Origin: Oceaniglobus ichthyenteri
GTDB lineage: Bacteria; Pseudomonadota; Alphaproteobacteria; Rhodobacterales; Rhodobacteraceae
Direction: 5' to 3'
Assembly (NCBI RefSeq): GCF_003057885.1
Contig: NZ_QAGK01000012.1
Location: 1-64,000, forward strand
Length of the DNA stretch: 64,000 bases
The notes under the pieces were generated by a model. The model saw nothing but the letters and a program-made list of their open reading frames with translations, had not been told where the DNA came from and searched no databases. Both the position numbers and the translations under genes were made by a program. Positions 1 through 7,965 of this stretch are shown piece by piece. Numbering within the stretch: the first letter of the stretch is position 1; each line of letters starts with the position of its first letter.

Positions 1-183
1 GCCCCTGACAATTACAACGCCAGATGCGCTGAAGCTGGCCTGCGAGCGAATTGCCGACTGCAACCGATATGACAACTTGAGGAGAACACAGGATGGAACG
101 CTCAGACGTGATCGACGCGATGGGGAAGCTGCGGCTCTACGGGATGAGGGCCGCCTATGACGAGGTGCTGACCACTGCCGTCA
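1..183 (+). mobile_element. IS21-family remnant (istB 5' end)
   Basis: From the ATG at 93, behind a GAGGAG-like ribosome site, the first 29 codons (MERSDVIDAMGKLRLYGMRA, then AYDEVLTTA) match the start of IstB, the ATPase helper of IS21 transposition. The match stops near 180-186, where the other strand becomes aldehyde dehydrogenase, so more than 85% of istB is missing. Upstream, frame 2 stays open from base 2 to about 158 and could be the 3' end of istA, but I cannot confirm that. The element cannot move by itself. Its full extent to the left lies outside the window. Confidence 0.75.
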
Positions 184-1217
184 ACCAGAACGGTCGCGGG
201 GTAATAAGCACCCTTGCGGTTGGGAACCTCACCACCGACCACGGCGCGCGCGCCCTTCTCGACGCTTTCATTGACCTGATCTGCCAACTTGTCGCGCAGA
301 TCGGCCCGCGACATGGGCCCGAGACCGGTGTTTTCATCCGTTGGATCACCCATCTCGATCGCTTTCATCTTGGCAATGTAACCTTCGACAAATGTGTCGT
401 AATTCTTTGCCGTAACAATGAACCGTTTCCCGTTCACGCAGGTCTGGCCGTTGTTATAAATTCGCGCGGCAACGCATGCCTCGACCGCTGTATCAATATC
501 GGCATCGTCCAGAACCAGGTAGGCATCGTTCGAACCCAGTTCGAGCACGGTTTTCTTGAGCTGTTCAGCCGCCTTTTTGGCAACCGTTCGACCGGCGGTG
601 TCACTGCCCGTCAGGGTTACACCGCGCACCAGATCATTTTCGATGATCAGGTCGGATTGGTCATGATCGACCAACAGAACGGTGAACAGGTTCTTGGGCA
701 GGCCCGCACGCTCCATCAGGTCACGCAGGAACAATCCGGAACCGGTGCAAATTTCCGCGTGCTTCAAAAGAACGCCATTGCCGGTCATCAGGTTGGCAAT
801 TGCGTAACGCACGACCTGATAACACGGGAAATTCCAGGGCTGGATGCCATAGATGACCCCGATAGGGGCATAATGAACAATGCCTGTTCCGCCAGGGATT
901 TCACGCTCTTCATCGGCCAAGGCGTCGGGGCCGGTATCTGCGGTAAACTTGCAGATTTGCGCGCATAAATCGATTTCCTGACGACCGTCGCCGATCAGCT
1001 TGCCAACCTCGCGGGTCATAAGTTGGGCAAAGTCTTCCTTGCTGTTCGTCAGCTCTTCTCCGATTGCCCGAATGATCTCGGCGCGGTCATTGACCGACCG
1101 CTTTCGCCAGTCGAGAAACGCATCGTGACAGCCCTGAACAGCGTCGCGCGCCTCTTCGTTGGTCATGAGGGTGTAGGTTTCCAGCTGTTCTTCCGTCGCT
1201 GGGTTGATGGTGGTGAC
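184..1217 (-). pseudogene. Truncated NAD(P)-dependent aldehyde dehydrogenase (succinate-semialdehyde dehydrogenase type)
   Basis: Read on the minus strand from about 1217 (VTTINPATEE), the frame has the conserved ALDH blocks in order: the PWNFP substrate/NAD region, GNGVLLKHA, VTLTGSDTAGR, the glutamate block LELGSNDAY and the catalytic cysteine block NNGQTCV. The match ends after YYPATVLVD near base 184, where IS21 sequence begins, so roughly the last quarter of a family protein of about 455 residues is missing. At the 5' end the frame runs straight into IS3-derived sequence with no convincing start of its own. Without the C-terminal part it should not fold into an active enzyme. The frame stays open through both junctions, giving a misleading 490-codon chimaera (102-1574). 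Confidence 0.85.
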
Positions 1218-1234
1218 CAGCGCGCGCCCCGATG

Positions 1235-1552
1235 CGCGGCAACCGGCATAGGTGTCCTTGTTCCGCGTGCCCGTTTCCGGCCGCGGCGCCGTTTTACCGA
1301 CAACCCTTCCTCGCGGTAGATACGATACAGCTTCTTGTGGTTCATGATCATCCCCTTGCGTTCCAGCAGGACACCGATCCGGCGGTAGCCGAACCGGCGT
1401 CGCTTGCCAGCGATCTCCTGCATCTTTTTGCGGATATCGACACTGTCTGGCGGGCGTTCTCGCCGGACTGTCTTGGGATCGACACCGACCAGCCGACACG
1501 CCCTGGACCTGTCGCGGATTTGTTCCGCTCCTTTGACTTGGTATTTTGCCAC
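1235..1552 (-). pseudogene. IS3-family transposase OrfB, N-terminal fragment
   Basis: The minus-strand frame from about 1540 down to 1235 encodes a typical IS3-group OrfB N-terminus: RACRLVGVDPKTVRRERPP, then a KRRRFGYRRIGVLL helix block, NHKKLYRIYREEGL, and a basic RRRGRKRA stretch. This is the DNA-binding part before the integrase core. The DDE catalytic domain is absent, because the match stops where the aldehyde dehydrogenase fragment begins in another frame. It points away from the plus-strand IS3 orfA at 1568, so the two are probably parts of different elements or a rearranged one. Confidence 0.8.
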
Positions 1553-1567
1553 AAAGGAGAGACATCG

Positions 1568-1843
1568 ATGGCATCGAACCCTACCCTGGAATTCCGCGCT
1601 GAGGCAGTGCGTGTCGCGTTAACCAGCGGGCTGCCGCGTAAGCAGGTAGCCGCCGATTTTGGCATCGGCTTCTCGACGTTAAGCCGTTGGATCCAGCAGG
1701 ATCGGCGCAATCCTGAGAAACCTACAGCCCAGTCTGATCTTGAACGCGAGGTCGCCGAGCTGCGGAAAGAGAACCGCTTGCTTCGGGAGGAGAGGGAAGT
1801 GTTAAAAAAGGCCACCCAGTTCTTTGCGGAGCGAAGCAAATGA
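1568..1843 (+). CDS. IS3-family transposase OrfA
   Basis: This encodes a 91-residue protein with the usual OrfA layout. An N-terminal helix-turn-helix (VADFGIGFSTLSRWIQQ at about 27-44, after an alanine-rich helix) is followed by a leucine-zipper-like coiled coil rich in Glu, Leu and Arg (about 57-85) ending in KKATQFFAERSK. OrfA binds the terminal repeats of its element and is normally made together with OrfB. An AAAGGAG ribosome site precedes the ATG by about 6 bases. The frame looks intact, but its orfB partner, which overlaps by ATGA, breaks off after about 30 residues, so the element is inactive. Confidence 0.85.
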   Translation: MASNPTLEFRAEAVRVALTSGLPRKQVAADFGIGFSTLSRWIQQDRRNPEKPTAQSDLEREVAELRKENRLLREEREVLKKATQFFAERSK

Positions 1844-1950
1844 GGTTTGCTTTCATTGAAAAGAACGCGGACATGCTGCCGGTTGATCGTCTGTGCCAGA
1901 TCATGGAAGTGAGCCCGCGAGGGTACGATAACAGTCGATTCCACGGGTAA
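1840..1950 (+). pseudogene. IS3-family transposase OrfB, 5' fragment
   Basis: This frame starts with the ATGA overlap at the end of orfA. It encodes MRFAFIEKNADMLPVDRLCQ, then IMEVSPRGY, the standard N-terminus of an IS3-group OrfB. After that the family match ends, and the frame reaches TAA at 1948-1950 after 36 codons. The HTH_21 and DDE integrase domains are missing. The break lies about 40 bp from the 3' end of the tRNA-Ala gene, the likely edge of an old insertion. Confidence 0.75.
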
Positions 1951-1990
1951 CAAAAAATAGGAATCTAACCGGCGCGTCTTAAAAAGGAAA

Positions 1991-2066
1991 TGGTGGAGCC
2001 TAGCGGGATCGAACCGCTGACCTCCTGCATGCCATGCAGGCGCTCTCCCAGCTGAGCTAAGGCCCC
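1991..2066 (-). tRNA. tRNA-Ala (anticodon GGC)
   Basis: The reverse complement starts GGGGCCUUAGCUCAGC and ends in GGCUCCACCA. It folds as a 76-nt cloverleaf: acceptor GGGGCCU/AGGCUCC (with a wobble pair), a D arm with AGCUCAGCUGGGAGAGC, anticodon stem CCUGC/GCAGG around the loop AUGGCAU (anticodon GGC), and a T arm with GGUUCGAUCCC. CCA is encoded. The anticodon reads GCC and GCU alanine codons. Its 3' end faces the IS remnants at 1-1950, a common arrangement at integration sites. Confidence 0.96.
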
Positions 2067-2159
2067 GTTGTGACCGCTTGCGATCACAAGGCGCGGTCTA
2101 TGGGATGAAGCGGGGCAGTTCAAGCGAAAAAAGCATCCACCCCGCATCTATTTTTTGGT

Positions 2160-2486
2160 TCAGGAATCGTCCTCTACGGGGACGTCGGCGATTTCGTCCA
2201 GCGAGACATCATCATCGTCGTCATCGTCTTCCAGAACGTCATCGCCCAGATCCACATCGGTGTCGTCATCATCGTCCAATACGACATCGGCGTCATCGTT
2301 CACGTCATCGTCTTTTGCGCTGGCCTTGTCGGCCTTGTCGGCCAGCATGGTGCGCGAGCCTTTGCCCGTGTCCAGCACGACGACTTCACCGGTATAGGGG
2401 CTGACGATGGGCGATTTGCCCAGGTCGTAAAACCGTTTGCCGGTGGTTGGGCATACACGTTTGGTGCCCCATTCTTCCTTGGGCAT
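2160..2486 (-). CDS. TIGR02300 family acidic protein
   Basis: This 108-residue protein begins MPKEEWGTKRVCPTTGKRFY, followed by DLGKSPIVSPYTGE. That is the conserved N-terminal FYDL block of TIGR02300, an alphaproteobacterial family of unknown function with a treble-clef-like zinc-ribbon remnant. The second half is extremely acidic, with several runs of four to seven aspartates (about residues 60-100), and is probably disordered. It is a single gene next to tRNA-Ala and divergent from the metallopeptidase at 2629. No enzymatic role can be read from the sequence. The acidic tail suggests binding to a basic partner or metal, but that is inference. Confidence 0.85.
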   Translation of the reverse strand: MPKEEWGTKRVCPTTGKRFYDLGKSPIVSPYTGEVVVLDTGKGSRTMLADKADKASAKDDDVNDDADVVLDDDDDTDVDLGDDVLEDDDDDDDVSLDEIADVPVEDDS

Positions 2487-2628
2487 AAGATCCCCTTTCC
2501 TGTACCATCGATGATATAAATTTGCTGTCCCATGCCACAGGTGTCACGCCGTGTCAAAGCCCGCTTTTGCACTGGCCGTTCCGGTGGCGCGCGCGATAGA
2601 CTGCGCCAACCCTGTCAGCAGAGGAAAC

Positions 2629-3321
2629 ATGGATATGGCCCAGGCGGTGCTGCCCGGCAACCCCCCGATCGATATTACCTTGCGCCGCTCGCCCCGCGCC
2701 CGGCGTATTTCGCTGCGTGTGTCGGGGTTGGACGGGCGGGTCACGCTGACCTTGCCGCGCCGGGGCACCGAGGCCGAGGCGATGGGATTTGCCCGCCAGA
2801 AAGAAGACTGGATTCGCCAGCAATTGTCGCGTCAGCCCGAAACGGTTGATGTGACTTTGGGCGCGCGCGTTCCGGTGGCCGGGCAGATGTTGCAGGTTGC
2901 GGTGGGGGCAGGGCGTGCGCCCCGGGTTGTGGGGGCGCGTCTGGAGGTGCCGCCGGGCACCGTCGGGCCAAAGGTTGAGGCCTATGTGAAACAGGCAGCC
3001 CGTGCCGCGCTGAGTGCGGCGTCGGATCGCTACTGCGCAATGTTGGGGCGGTCTTATGGGCGGATCACCTTGCGCGATACGCGGTCACGCTGGGGATCTT
3101 GTTCGTCGGCGGGGGATCTGATGTATTCTTGGCGCCTGGTCCTGGCGCCGCCTGAGGTGTTGGACTATGTCGCGGCCCATGAGGTGGCGCATCTGGCCCA
3201 TATGGATCATTCGCCCGCGTTCTGGGCTGTGGTCGCTGATCTGATGCCCGATTACGCCACGCCGCGCGGTTGGCTGCGCCGTGAGGGGGCCAGCCTGCAC
3301 CGTTGGAATTTTCGCCCGTGA
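2629..3321 (+). CDS. M48-family (YgjP/DUF45) metal-dependent hydrolase
   Basis: This 230-residue protein has the YgjP layout: an N-terminal beta-rich region with RSPRARRISLRVSG, a central RDTRSRWGSCSS motif, and the zinc site HEVAHLAHMDHSPAFW (HExxH plus a downstream His). Family members are predicted SprT-like metallopeptidases whose substrates are not known. I chose the ATG at 2629 because AGAGGAAA lies just upstream. An in-frame GTG at 2551 would add 26 residues without a good ribosome site. The stop overlaps the next gene's GTG start (GTGA), so it is co-transcribed with the GntR regulator. Confidence 0.87.
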   Translation: MDMAQAVLPGNPPIDITLRRSPRARRISLRVSGLDGRVTLTLPRRGTEAEAMGFARQKEDWIRQQLSRQPETVDVTLGARVPVAGQMLQVAVGAGRAPRVVGARLEVPPGTVGPKVEAYVKQAARAALSAASDRYCAMLGRSYGRITLRDTRSRWGSCSSAGDLMYSWRLVLAPPEVLDYVAAHEVAHLAHMDHSPAFWAVVADLMPDYATPRGWLRREGASLHRWNFRP

Positions 3322-3968
3322 TCGTGCCTGCCCGCCCCTCGGACCCGACATTGGCCGCCCATGACAGGGTGTACCGCAGCCTGCGCAGCCAGATCATGCA
3401 TGGTGAACTGCCCCCGGGCCAGGCGATGACGCTGCGCGGTATCGGCAAGACATTTGACGTATCAATGACCCCGGCGCGCGAGGCGGTGCGCCGTTTGGTG
3501 GCCGAAGGCGCGCTGACGCTTTCGTCATCGGGACGGGTTTCAACCCCCGAACCCACCAATGAGCGGATAGAAGAATTAAGCGCGCTGCGTGCATTGTTGG
3601 AGGTTGAACTGGCCAGCCGCGCCTTGCCCCGCGCGCATATCGCGTTGATCGACCGATTACAGGTCATCAACGGCACCATGGCCGAGGTGATCGCCCGTCA
3701 CGATGCCGTGGGGTATATTCGGGTGAACCTGGAATTTCACCGCACCCTGTATTTGCGCGCCCAGGCCCCCGCCATGCTGGCCATGTGCGAAACGGTCTGG
3801 CTGCAACTGGGGCCAACGATGCGCAAGTTATATGGCCGTCTGCGCCGCACAGAGGTGCCCCAGGGGCACAGGTTGATCGTTGCCGCCCTGCGTGCAGGGG
3901 ATGAACCTGGCCTGCGCCTGGCGGTACGCACCGATGTGACACAGGGGCTGCGCCTTTTGCTGGCGTAG
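3318..3968 (+). CDS. GntR-family transcriptional regulator (FCD type)
   Basis: This protein of about 216 residues has two domains. The N-terminal winged helix-turn-helix contains VYRSLRSQIMHGELPPGQ and VSMTPAREAVRRLVAEGAL. The C-terminal all-helical FCD ligand domain includes the metal-binding-type histidine stretch NLEFHRTLY and ends near residue 216. FCD regulators sense small organic acids, but the ligand is unknown here. The GTG at 3318 overlaps the metallopeptidase stop codon. A TTG at 3303 is a less likely start. A GC-rich hairpin follows the stop. Confidence 0.88.
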   Translation: MIVPARPSDPTLAAHDRVYRSLRSQIMHGELPPGQAMTLRGIGKTFDVSMTPAREAVRRLVAEGALTLSSSGRVSTPEPTNERIEELSALRALLEVELASRALPRAHIALIDRLQVINGTMAEVIARHDAVGYIRVNLEFHRTLYLRAQAPAMLAMCETVWLQLGPTMRKLYGRLRRTEVPQGHRLIVAALRAGDEPGLRLAVRTDVTQGLRLLLA

Positions 3969-4026
3969 GTGGGGGGCTGTCTGCCCCCCTTGCCTGCGGC
4001 AATTCCCCCCGAGGATATTTTTACAA
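3969..4026 (+). terminator. GC-rich hairpins followed by GATATTTTT (terminator-like intergenic repeat)
   Basis: After the GntR stop come a strong hairpin (GGGGGGC, loop TGTCT, GCCCCCC), a smaller one (TTGCC/GGCAA), then CCCCCCGAGGATATTTTT. A related arrangement occurs at 24806-24840. It probably ends the 2629-3968 transcript, and perhaps lpd transcripts from the other side. Confidence 0.55.
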
Positions 4027-4039
4027 CGGAAATTTGGCG

Positions 4040-5425
4040 TCAGGCATGGATTGCGCCGTCTCCACAGGCCAACGCCGCCTCGCGCACGGCCTCGGAATAG
4101 GTGGGGTGGGCGTGACAGGTGAGTGCGAGATCCTGTGCTGAGGCACCGAATTCCATGGCGACGCAGATTTCGTGGATCAGATCGCCCGCCATCGGCCCAA
4201 TGATATGGGCGCCCAAAATCCGATCGGTTTCCTTGTCGGCGAGTAATTTCACAAACCCGTCAGCGGCGAAATTTGCCTTGGCGCGGCCATTGCCCATGAA
4301 CGAGAATTTTCCAACCTTGTATGCTCTGCCGGCTTCTTTCAGTTGCTCTTCGGTTTGGCCGACTGTGGAAACTTCGGGGTGGGTGTAAATCACGCTGGGG
4401 ATCACGCCGTAATTCACATGCCCCTGTTTCCCGGCGATGGTTTCGGCCACGGCCATGCCTTCGTCTTCGGCCTTGTGGGCCAACATCGGGCCCTCGATTG
4501 CGTCGCCAATGGCGTAAATGCCGGAAATGTTGGTGGCCCAATGGGCATCGGTTTCGATCTGGCCGCGTTTTGTGGTGGCGATGTTGAGCGCGTCAAGGCC
4601 CAGACCATCGGTGAATGGTTTGCGCCCCGTGGCCAGCAGCACGATATCGGATTCGAGCGTGTGTTCGCTGTCGTCCTTGCGCAGTTTATAGGTGGTTTTG
4701 GCCTTGGACTTGGTTGCGCTGACGCCCTGAACCGCCGCACCCATGACGAATTTGAGGCCCTGTTTTTCCAGTAACCTCTTGAAGGATTTCTGCACCTCGC
4801 TGTCCATGCCGGGGGTGATGGCATCAAGGTATTCGATCACCGTGACCTCGGCGCCCAAACGCGCATAGACGCTGCCCATTTCCAGACCGATCACGCCTGC
4901 GCCGATCACGGTAAGCGTTTTGGGGATCTTGTTGAGCGTCAGCGCACCGGTGGAGGACACGACGATTTTTTCATCAACCTCGACACCGGGCAGAGTGGCC
5001 ACTTCGGACCCGGATGCGATGACGATATTCTTCGTCTCGTGGATATCATCGCCGACCTTGACCTTGCCTGCCTCGGGGATGCTGGCCCAGCCCTTGATCC
5101 AGTCTACCTTGTTCTTTTTGAACAGAAATTCGATGCCCTTGGTGTTGGCGGCGATGGTTTCTTCCTTGTATTTCTGCATCTGTGGCCAGTCCACGCTGGG
5201 CGATTTGCCCTTCAGCCCCATGGCGGCGAAATTATGCTCGGCCTCGTGCAACATATGGGTCGCGTGAAGCAGCGCCTTGGACGGGATACAGCCGACGTTC
5301 AGACAGGTGCCGCCCAGGGTTTCACGCCCCTCGACACAGGCGGTTTTCAGGCCCAGCTGGGCGCAACGAATGGCGCAGACATATCCGCCGGGGCCGGACC
5401 CGATTACGATGACATCATAGCTCAT
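4040..5425 (-). CDS. lpd: Dihydrolipoyl dehydrogenase (E3)
   Basis: This 461-residue flavoprotein re-oxidises the dihydrolipoyl groups of 2-oxoacid dehydrogenase complexes with NAD+. The FAD-binding GSGPGGY is at residues 9-15, the redox-active disulfide block [16 protein letters not shown] at about 38-53, the NAD-binding [11 protein letters not shown] near 175, a second FAD motif YAIGDA near 307, and the C-terminal active-site HAHPTYSE near 440. It is the last gene of the sucC-sucD-sucA-sucB cluster, so it most likely serves 2-oxoglutarate dehydrogenase. It follows the MAPEG gene by 63 bp, which may hold an extra promoter. Length and motifs are normal. Confidence 0.97.
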   Translation of the reverse strand: MSYDVIVIGSGPGGYVCAIRCAQLGLKTACVEGRETLGGTCLNVGCIPSKALLHATHMLHEAEHNFAAMGLKGKSPSVDWPQMQKYKEETIAANTKGIEFLFKKNKVDWIKGWASIPEAGKVKVGDDIHETKNIVIASGSEVATLPGVEVDEKIVVSSTGALTLNKIPKTLTVIGAGVIGLEMGSVYARLGAEVTVIEYLDAITPGMDSEVQKSFKRLLEKQGLKFVMGAAVQGVSATKSKAKTTYKLRKDDSEHTLESDIVLLATGRKPFTDGLGLDALNIATTKRGQIETDAHWATNISGIYAIGDAIEGPMLAHKAEDEGMAVAETIAGKQGHVNYGVIPSVIYTHPEVSTVGQTEEQLKEAGRAYKVGKFSFMGNGRAKANFAADGFVKLLADKETDRILGAHIIGPMAGDLIHEICVAMEFGASAQDLALTCHAHPTYSEAVREAALACGDGAIHA

Positions 5426-5488
5426 TTCAGTCTCCTTTTGGGGCGAAATTGTATGTTTTTTACAAGATCGCGCCTGAATCGTACAGTT

Positions 5489-5878
5489 TCAAATCAATGC
5501 GGCGATCAGCATGATGACCGTGGCGGCAAAGCCGACGATCCAGATCACGCTGCGCCCCGGCGTCCAGGCTTGGGTGTAGGCCGGAATATAAAGAATGCGC
5601 GCGGCCAGATAGGCATAGGCGCAGTATTGCGTGACGGTTGTGGATTGGTTCGACAGAGTGATGACCACCACCGCGATGGTGAACAGGATCAGCCCCTCGA
5701 AATGGTTGTTCATGGCACGCTGCAACCGACCCGCCGTGCCGGTCAGTTCGATCTTTTCATCACGCGGGCCTGCGGCAACGTCCGGCCCGACCTGCCGGTT
5801 GGCCGCAACCGAATAGAGCACGAATTGAACCACTTGCAGCAGGGCGGAAAGGGTGAGGACGGTGAGTTCTGGGGTCAT
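5489..5878 (-). CDS. MAPEG-family membrane protein
   Basis: This 129-residue protein begins MTPELTVLTLSALLQVVQF. It has four predicted membrane segments (about residues 5-25, 55-75, 80-100 and 108-128) and the family's cytoplasmic-loop features GRLQRAMNNHFEGL, typical of MAPEG proteins (glutathione S-transferase-like and related). The start at 5878 forms an ATGA overlap with the stop of the upstream unknown gene. A start at 5911 would add 11 unrelated residues. Its place inside the 2-oxoglutarate dehydrogenase operon is common in Rhodobacterales. The substrate is unknown. Confidence 0.87.
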   Translation of the reverse strand: MTPELTVLTLSALLQVVQFVLYSVAANRQVGPDVAAGPRDEKIELTGTAGRLQRAMNNHFEGLILFTIAVVVITLSNQSTTVTQYCAYAYLAARILYIPAYTQAWTPGRSVIWIVGFAATVIMLIAALI

Positions 5879-6435
5879 GGATCTGGGTTCCAGTGCTGCT
5901 CGATACGCCACAATCTTCCCGCCGTGATTTGACGGATTCCATCTATGGCAGTTTGGTAGTCCGTTTCAGCAAAAGATTTCCATCCTTGGTGTTCGAGATG
6001 TCGCCAAGCTGCCCCATGGGTGCCGTACGCTTTGCCTAGGGCCCCGAGCAAAAGCCGATCCACGGGCGGGTGGATTGCGTTGAGTTTCGATCTTTGCATT
6101 GGATCCTTTTCATTTCCAAAGTGCGATAAATAAATCGCCTTCAAGAATACGTTGATGATCTTGGCCGCTAACCCATGTGTTAACATGACATCTCCATTCA
6201 GTTTTGTAGTGGCGACTAAATCGCGCCTTATGTTGAGATGCCAACGATCAAAATCTCCCGCTTCTGGCAGTCCGTTGAACTGTGTCGCAACTGCCAGCGC
6301 GGGATGATGCGAGATTAGCTCTCGCACAGTGGCGTTTGTTAACCCCTTCACCCCCCGCGACGACGCGCGCGCTGCAGCCCAAGCCGCAAAGCGCAAGCAA
6401 TGCTCAGCGGAGGAGTAGGATGCGCCGATATGCAT
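5875..6435 (-). CDS. Hypothetical protein in the sucB-lpd interval
   Basis: This 186-residue protein belongs to no family I recognise. It has no signal peptide or obvious membrane segment. The N-terminal half is rich in Ala and His with a helix-like LRFAAWAAARASSRG. The C-terminal half has NAIHPPVDRLLLGALGKAYG and ends WRIEQHWNPDP. It starts 5 bp after the sucB stop and overlaps the MAPEG start by ATGA, so it is translated within the operon. Its middle is clearly A+T-richer than its neighbours (51 G+C of 120 bases in 6121-6240), which suggests later acquisition. Confidence 0.7.
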   Translation of the reverse strand: MHIGASYSSAEHCLRFAAWAAARASSRGVKGLTNATVRELISHHPALAVATQFNGLPEAGDFDRWHLNIRRDLVATTKLNGDVMLTHGLAAKIINVFLKAIYLSHFGNEKDPMQRSKLNAIHPPVDRLLLGALGKAYGTHGAAWRHLEHQGWKSFAETDYQTAIDGIRQITAGRLWRIEQHWNPDP

Positions 6436-6440
6436 TTGGT

Positions 6441-7961
6441 TTACAAATCCATCAACAACCGACGCGGATCTTCCAGCGCTTCTTTCACCCGCACAAGGAA
6501 CGTCACAGCCCCCTTGCCATCGACAATGCGGTGATCATAGCTCAGCGCCAGATACATCATCGGGCGGATGACAACCTGACCGTTGATCGCCATTGGGCGG
6601 TCTTGGATTTTGTGCATCCCCAAAATGCCCGATTGCGGCGGGTTCAGGATGGGGGAAGACATCAACGACCCATAGACGCCGCCGTTGGAAATGGTGAACG
6701 TACCGCCCTGCATTTCGGCCATCGACAGTTTGCCATCGCGGGCCTTGGCGCCCATTTCGGCGATGGATTTTTCGATCGTGGCGAATGACATGGCATCGGC
6801 GTCGCGGATCACCGGTACGACAAGGCCACTGGGGGTGCCCGCCGCGATGCCCATGTGGACAAAGTTTTTGTATACCACATCGGTGCCGTCAATTTCGGCA
6901 TTCACTTCGGGCACTTCACTCAACGCATGCACACAGGCCTTGGTGAAAAACGACATGAAGCCCAGTTTCACACCGTGCTTCTTGAGGAACAGGTCTTTGT
7001 ATTCATTGCGAAGCGCCATCACCTCGGTCATGTCCACCTCGTTGTAGGTGGTCAGCATGGCCGCGGTGTTCTGACTGTCTTTCAACCGCTTGGCGATGGT
7101 TTGGCGCAGGCGCGTCATCTTGACCCGTTCTTCGCGGTCGGCATCCTTCGCGGCGACAGGGGCGCGCTGTTGGGCAGGCTGGGCGGGCGCGTTCTGCGCA
7201 GCAGACGGGGCCGTGCCTGCCAGGGCTTTCATCACATCTTCTTTCATCACCCGGCCATCTTTCCCTGAACCGGTGACCGCGTCGCGCGATACACCTTTTT
7301 CCGCCATCATCTTCTTGGCTGATGGGGCGTCTTCCACGTCTTTACCGCCCATACCACCGGGCTTTTCGGTGGTTTCGGGGGTGCCTTCATCGGCCGAATG
7401 GGCCTGGCCTTCGCCGCCCCGGGTCATGACGGCCAATTTGCCGTTGGCCTGTACCGTGTCGCCTTCTTTGGCCAGGATTTCACCCAATACACCGGCGGCG
7501 GGGGCGGGCACCTCGACCGATACCTTGTCGGTTTCCAGTTCGCACAGCATTTCATCGGCTTGCACCGTGTCGCCCGATTTCTTGAACCAGGTCGAAACAG
7601 TGGCCTCGGTCACGGATTCGCCCAGCGTGGGCACCATGATGTCAACGGTTTGTGCTGCTTCCTCTTTGGCGGGCTTGGGGTCAGGTTCGGCGCGCGGCTT
7701 GGTTTCTTCGGGTCCGGCGTTGCCCTCTTCGGCAATCGTTGCCAACAGGGCGTCAACCCCAACGGTGTCACCTTCGGCCGCAACCAGTTCGGCCAGTTTG
7801 CCCGCCACGGGCGATGGCACCTCGACGGTGACCTTGTCGGTTTCCAATTCGCACAGCATTTCATCCACCGCCACGCTATCGCCGGGTTTCTTGAACCAGG
7901 TGGCGACGGTGGCTTCGGATACGGATTCGCCCAGGGTGGGAACACGAACTTCAGTGGTCAT
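6441..7961 (-). CDS. sucB: 2-Oxoglutarate dehydrogenase E2, dihydrolipoyl succinyltransferase
   Basis: This 506-residue core subunit transfers the succinyl group from the E1-loaded lipoyl arm to CoA. It has two N-terminal lipoyl domains, each with the lipoylated lysine in ELETDKV (about residues 43 and 145). A charged Ala/Pro linker follows, then a peripheral E1/E3-binding domain ([12 protein letters not shown], near 220), an Ala/Pro/Gln linker, and the catalytic acyltransferase domain ending with the active-site [13 protein letters not shown]. The ATG at 7961 has AAGGATA upstream and lies 4 bp after sucA. Two lipoyl domains instead of the single one in the E. coli enzyme are found in some alphaproteobacterial E2o proteins. 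Confidence 0.97.
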   Translation of the reverse strand: MTTEVRVPTLGESVSEATVATWFKKPGDSVAVDEMLCELETDKVTVEVPSPVAGKLAELVAAEGDTVGVDALLATIAEEGNAGPEETKPRAEPDPKPAKEEAAQTVDIMVPTLGESVTEATVSTWFKKSGDTVQADEMLCELETDKVSVEVPAPAAGVLGEILAKEGDTVQANGKLAVMTRGGEGQAHSADEGTPETTEKPGGMGGKDVEDAPSAKKMMAEKGVSRDAVTGSGKDGRVMKEDVMKALAGTAPSAAQNAPAQPAQQRAPVAAKDADREERVKMTRLRQTIAKRLKDSQNTAAMLTTYNEVDMTEVMALRNEYKDLFLKKHGVKLGFMSFFTKACVHALSEVPEVNAEIDGTDVVYKNFVHMGIAAGTPSGLVVPVIRDADAMSFATIEKSIAEMGAKARDGKLSMAEMQGGTFTISNGGVYGSLMSSPILNPPQSGILGMHKIQDRPMAINGQVVIRPMMYLALSYDHRIVDGKGAVTFLVRVKEALEDPRRLLMDL

Positions 7962-7965
7962 AATC

